Origin: Propionibacterium sp.
GTDB lineage: Bacteria > Actinomycetota > Actinomycetes > Propionibacteriales > Propionibacteriaceae
Length of the DNA: 64,000 bases
NCBI GenBank assembly: GCA_012517405.1
Contig: JAAYVB010000001.1
Span: 124,001 to 188,000, forward strand
Direction: 5' to 3'
A model generated the notes under the pieces. The model was not told the DNA's origin. It was given only the letters and a program-made list of their open reading frames with translations, and did no database searches. Shown here in pieces: positions 60,475 through 64,000 of the stretch. The first letter of the stretch is position 1, and every line of letters begins with the position of its first letter. The position numbers and the translations under genes are program-made.

Positions 60475-61370
60475 TCCCGCCCCAAATCACGGTGGAGAAC
60501 CGAAACCTGCACCCCCTCGGCCCGCAGTCGTGCTGCGAAAGCCTCGCTCATGGCGGTGCTGCGGTGCTTACCCCCCGTGCATCCGATCGCGATGGTCGCC
60601 TGGCGCTTGCCCTCCCGGAAATAGCCCGGGCCGATGATGTCGATGAGGCTGACCAGCTGATCGAGGAACTCGGCGGCGCCCGGCTGGGCCAGCACGTACT
60701 CGCTGACCTCTCGAGACAGCCCGGTCTGCGGGCGCAGATAGGGAACCCAGTGCGGGTTGGGCAGGAAACGCACGTCGAACACCATGTCCGCGTCCACGGG
60801 AACGCCGTTCTTGAAACCGAAGCTCATGATCTGGAACCGGGTTGCCTGGTCGTCGCCCGAACCGTAGATGTGCCCGACCCGGTGAGCGAGTTGGTGCACG
60901 TTGAGGTTGGAGGTGTCGATGACCACGTCGGCATCGGCGCGCAGGTTGCGCAGCATCCGCCGTTCCTTAGCGACGGCCTGGATGATGCTGCCACCGCCCT
61001 GCAGCGGCAGCGGCCGCCGCGACGACTCCTGCCGACGCACGATCGCGACATCGCTGGCCTCGAGATAGCAGATCTCGCAGCGGATGCCCTGCACCTCGAG
61101 CTGGGCGAGACTGCGGGGCAGCTGATCGAACATCTCGCGAGATCGCACGTCCAGGCCGACGGCGACTCTGTTCTGTCCGCCGCGGCGGGCGGTCTCGACG
61201 AGCTGGGAGAGCATACTGGGCGGCAGGTTGTCGACGACGAACCAGCCGAGGTCTTCCATCGCGTGGGCGGCGGTACGGCGCCCCGCTCCGGACATCCCGG
61301 TGATGATGACAACGCGCGGGGACGCGGATTCCGGCTGGCTGGAGGTCTGCGGCTCGCTCACAAGTCCCAT
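60471..61370 (-). CDS. rapZ: RapZ-family nucleotide-binding protein
   Basis: A 299-residue P-loop protein that in E. coli acts as an RNase adaptor for GlmZ turnover. The nucleotide loop reads GMSGAGRRT: the usual Lys of Walker A is Arg, as in many actinobacterial members, and the following Ser is Arg. DNLPPSMLSQ and CTGGKHRSTAMSEA are conserved. ATG at 61370 is the likeliest start. Confidence 0.92.
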   Translation of the reverse strand: MGLVSEPQTSSQPESASPRVVIITGMSGAGRRTAAHAMEDLGWFVVDNLPPSMLSQLVETARRGGQNRVAVGLDVRSREMFDQLPRSLAQLEVQGIRCEICYLEASDVAIVRRQESSRRPLPLQGGGSIIQAVAKERRMLRNLRADADVVIDTSNLNVHQLAHRVGHIYGSGDDQATRFQIMSFGFKNGVPVDADMVFDVRFLPNPHWVPYLRPQTGLSREVSEYVLAQPGAAEFLDQLVSLIDIIGPGYFREGKRQATIAIGCTGGKHRSTAMSEAFAARLRAEGVQVSVLHRDLGRE

Positions 61371-61413
61371 TATTGCCTGTCTGTGAGCGACCCGGGTTCG
61401 GCTTGGGTGATCG

Positions 61414-63399
61414 TCAGACTTCGGTGACCTCGCCGGTGGCGGTATTGATGGCTTCGCCGGCAACTTCCTGGGCGAGAGCATCCAGCACGGCCTGTGCGGT
61501 TGACGGGCCGAAACCGGGCAGTGCGAGCAGATCGTCCAGGCTGGCCGCCCGCAGCTTCTTGAGGCTGCTGAACTGCGTGAGCAGGGTCTTGCGCCGCACC
61601 TCCCCCAGTCCGGGAACGGCATCCAGGACCGACTCGACCATCGCCTTGGAACGACGGTTGCGATGGTGGGTGATGGCGAAACGGTGCGATTCGTCACGGA
61701 CCCGCTGCAACAGGTAGAGGGCCTCGGAGGTGCGCGGCAGGATCAGCGGGAAGTCCTCACCGGGGATCCAGATCTCTTCCAGCCGCTTGGCCAGGCCGAT
61801 CAGCAGGACCTCGTCGGCCAGTCCCAGATCATCGAGCACCTGCTGGGCAGCGTTCACCTGCGGCAGGCCACCGTCGACCACCACCAGCGCCGGCGCGTAG
61901 GCGAACTTGCGCGGCGCGCCGGTGTTGGCGTCGATCAGGCTGGGGCCGTCGTCGCTGCCCGCGGCGGCCTCGGCCATCTCGGCACGGTCGGCCAGCAGCC
62001 GGTTGAACCGGCGCCGCAGCACCTCGTCCATGGCGGCGACATCGTTGGAGCCCTCGAAACTCTTGATGACGAATCTCCGGTACTCCGACTTGCGGGCCAT
62101 GCCGTCCTCGAAGACGACCATCGAACCGACCACTTCGGTGCCCTGCAGGTGGCTGATGTCGAAACCCTCGATGCGCAGCGGGGGCAGAGCCATGCCCAGG
62201 GCCTCCTGCAGTTCGGCCATCGCCTCGCTGCGGGTCGCCAGATCGGATGCGCGCTTGGTCTTGTGCAGGATGAGCGCCTGCTCGGCGTTGCGGGTGACGG
62301 TCTCGAGCAGCGTCTTCTTGTCGCCGCGCTGCGGGACGTGGATGTTCACCCGTGCGCCGCGCTGTTCGCTCAGCAGTTCGGCCAGCAGATCGACCGACGC
62401 GGGCGCGACCGGGACGATGATCTCGGGCGGAATGGTGCCCCCGGTGCGGGTCTCGGAACCCTGATTGTCGGCATAGAAGGTGAACAGGAAGCCTTCCATG
62501 AGTTCGGCAAGGTCGGTCTCGTCCGCCCGGTCGGCGACCCAGCCACGCTCGCCGTGCACCCTGCCGGAACGCACGTGGAAAATCTGCACGGCCACTTCGA
62601 GCGGATCCGCCGCCACCGCGAAAACGTCGGCATCGGTGCCGTCGGGCAGCACGATGGCACTCTTCTCGGTGGCCTGCCGCAGCGCGTCCCGGGCATCACG
62701 CAAGACGGCGGCTCGCTCGTACTCCATCGAGGCCGCCGCCTCCTCCATCTGTTTGGTCAGTTTGCGTTCCAGCCCGCGGCTGTTGCCCGACCAGAAGGCA
62801 CAGAAGTCGGCGGCGATCTCCCGATGCTCGGCCGCGGTCACCCGTCCGACACACGGCGCCGCGCATTTGCCGATGTGCCCGAGCAGGCAGGGTCGTCCGG
62901 AGGCGTGTGCATCCCGGAAGACACCATTGGTGCACGATCGCATGGAAAAGACGCGCAGCAGCAGATCGACGGACTCCCGCACCGCCCAGGCCTGTCCGAA
63001 AGGCCCGAAATACCGGTAGCCCTTGCGTTTGGCGCCGCGACCGACGAAGACCCGCGGAAACTCCTCGCTCCAGGTCACGCACAACCACGGATAGCTCTTG
63101 TCGTCGCGGTACTTGATGTTGAACCGGGGATCGTACTGCTTGATCCAGGTGTATTCGAGTTGCAGCGCCTCGACCTCGTTGTGCACCACCGTCCACTCGA
63201 CCTTGCTGGCGGTGCGCACCATCGTCTGCGTCCGGAAATGCAGGCTTGCAGGGTCGGCGAAGTAGGAGTTCAGCCGGTTGCGCAGGTTAATGGCCTTGCC
63301 GACGTAGATGACCTGCCCGTTGGGGTCGCTGAACCGGTACACGCCCGGCTCGGTCGGGATGGATCCGGGTGCGGGCCGGTAACTGGCTGGGTCTGCCAT
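61414..63399 (-). CDS. uvrC: Excinuclease ABC subunit C
   Basis: A 661-residue nuclease of nucleotide excision repair. The GIY-YIG domain begins [20 protein letters not shown]; the UvrB-interacting UVR motif, RNase H-like nuclease half ([12 protein letters not shown]) and the helix-hairpin-helix end ([20 protein letters not shown]) follow in order. ATG at 63399 just after the uvrA stop. Confidence 0.96.
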   Translation of the reverse strand: MADPASYRPAPGSIPTEPGVYRFSDPNGQVIYVGKAINLRNRLNSYFADPASLHFRTQTMVRTASKVEWTVVHNEVEALQLEYTWIKQYDPRFNIKYRDDKSYPWLCVTWSEEFPRVFVGRGAKRKGYRYFGPFGQAWAVRESVDLLLRVFSMRSCTNGVFRDAHASGRPCLLGHIGKCAAPCVGRVTAAEHREIAADFCAFWSGNSRGLERKLTKQMEEAAASMEYERAAVLRDARDALRQATEKSAIVLPDGTDADVFAVAADPLEVAVQIFHVRSGRVHGERGWVADRADETDLAELMEGFLFTFYADNQGSETRTGGTIPPEIIVPVAPASVDLLAELLSEQRGARVNIHVPQRGDKKTLLETVTRNAEQALILHKTKRASDLATRSEAMAELQEALGMALPPLRIEGFDISHLQGTEVVGSMVVFEDGMARKSEYRRFVIKSFEGSNDVAAMDEVLRRRFNRLLADRAEMAEAAAGSDDGPSLIDANTGAPRKFAYAPALVVVDGGLPQVNAAQQVLDDLGLADEVLLIGLAKRLEEIWIPGEDFPLILPRTSEALYLLQRVRDESHRFAITHHRNRRSKAMVESVLDAVPGLGEVRRKTLLTQFSSLKKLRAASLDDLLALPGFGPSTAQAVLDALAQEVAGEAINTATGEVTEV

Positions 63400-63400
63400 C

Positions 63401-64000
<600 letters not shown>

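Overview
The window is chromosomal backbone of a high-GC actinobacterium. I infer the order Propionibacteriales, possibly family Propionibacteriaceae; no rRNA is present to confirm this. The lineage evidence is the gene content and order: rimP-nusA-ylxR-infB-rbfA, rpsB-tsf-pyrH-frr-cdsA-rlmN, sufR-sufB-sufD-Rieske-sufC-sufS-sufU-sufT, uvrA-uvrC-rapZ-yvcK-whiA-gap-pgk-tpiA-secG-rbpA and zwf-opcA-pgl. OpcA, WhiA, an RbpA-type protein, a DUF4439 lipoprotein and an InhA-type enoyl reductase are also typical of the phylum. GC-rich codon use produces long antisense shadow frames throughout. I saw no rRNA, tRNA, CRISPR array, insertion sequence, prophage or origin.

Layout. 1-470: 3' part of a DUF222 (13E12-type) gene that stops before the HNH nuclease module. 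0.5-13.7 kb (mostly minus): pnp, rpsO, ribF, truB, an orphan ATP-grasp gene, rbfA, infB, ylxR, nusA, rimP, with a MarC membrane protein and a DUF308 membrane protein inserted. This is the translation and RNA-processing supercluster, with hairpins in several gene gaps. 13.8-20 kb: DUF4439 lipoprotein, proS, and a CydDC-like ABC exporter pair divergent from proS. 20-30.8 kb: GNAT, ispG, a LOG-family protein, an NAD(P)-binding protein, rlmN, cdsA, frr, pyrH, tsf, rpsB and a secreted protein with two M23 domains. 30.8-36.2 kb: xerC, def, malic enzyme, a SpoU-type RNA methyltransferase and a bile-acid:sodium symporter family protein. 36.2-43 kb: ABC ATPase, DUF456, fabI, fabG, an RlmA-type methyltransferase, a small HTH protein, an ABC-F protein and ThpR. 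42.8-49.4 kb: the complete SUF iron-sulfur cluster operon. 49.5-54.4 kb: FGGY sugar kinase plus oxidative pentose-phosphate genes zwf-opcA-pgl. 54.4-64 kb: rbpA, secG, tpiA, pgk, gap, whiA, yvcK, rapZ, uvrC and the 3' end of uvrA.

How the genes work together. The 3' half couples lower glycolysis (gap-pgk-tpiA) with the regulators WhiA, YvcK and RapZ and with the oxidative pentose-phosphate branch. The FGGY kinase sits where I would expect transketolase/transaldolase and could supply 6-phosphogluconate. SUF is probably controlled by SufR at a direct repeat upstream of sufR. The 5' half is a translation-factor block with several candidate RNA-level control elements: a hairpin in the rpsO leader, two hairpins in the pnp leader, strong hairpins around infB and rbfA, and a leader of about 230 nt before rpsB.

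I did not find a convincing new multi-gene system. The less ordinary items are the orphan ATP-grasp gene in the rbfA-truB gap, loss of dxr-rseP from between rlmN and ispG with two other genes there instead, the fused double-M23 protein, the cydDC-like pair without cydAB, and the SufR candidate operator.
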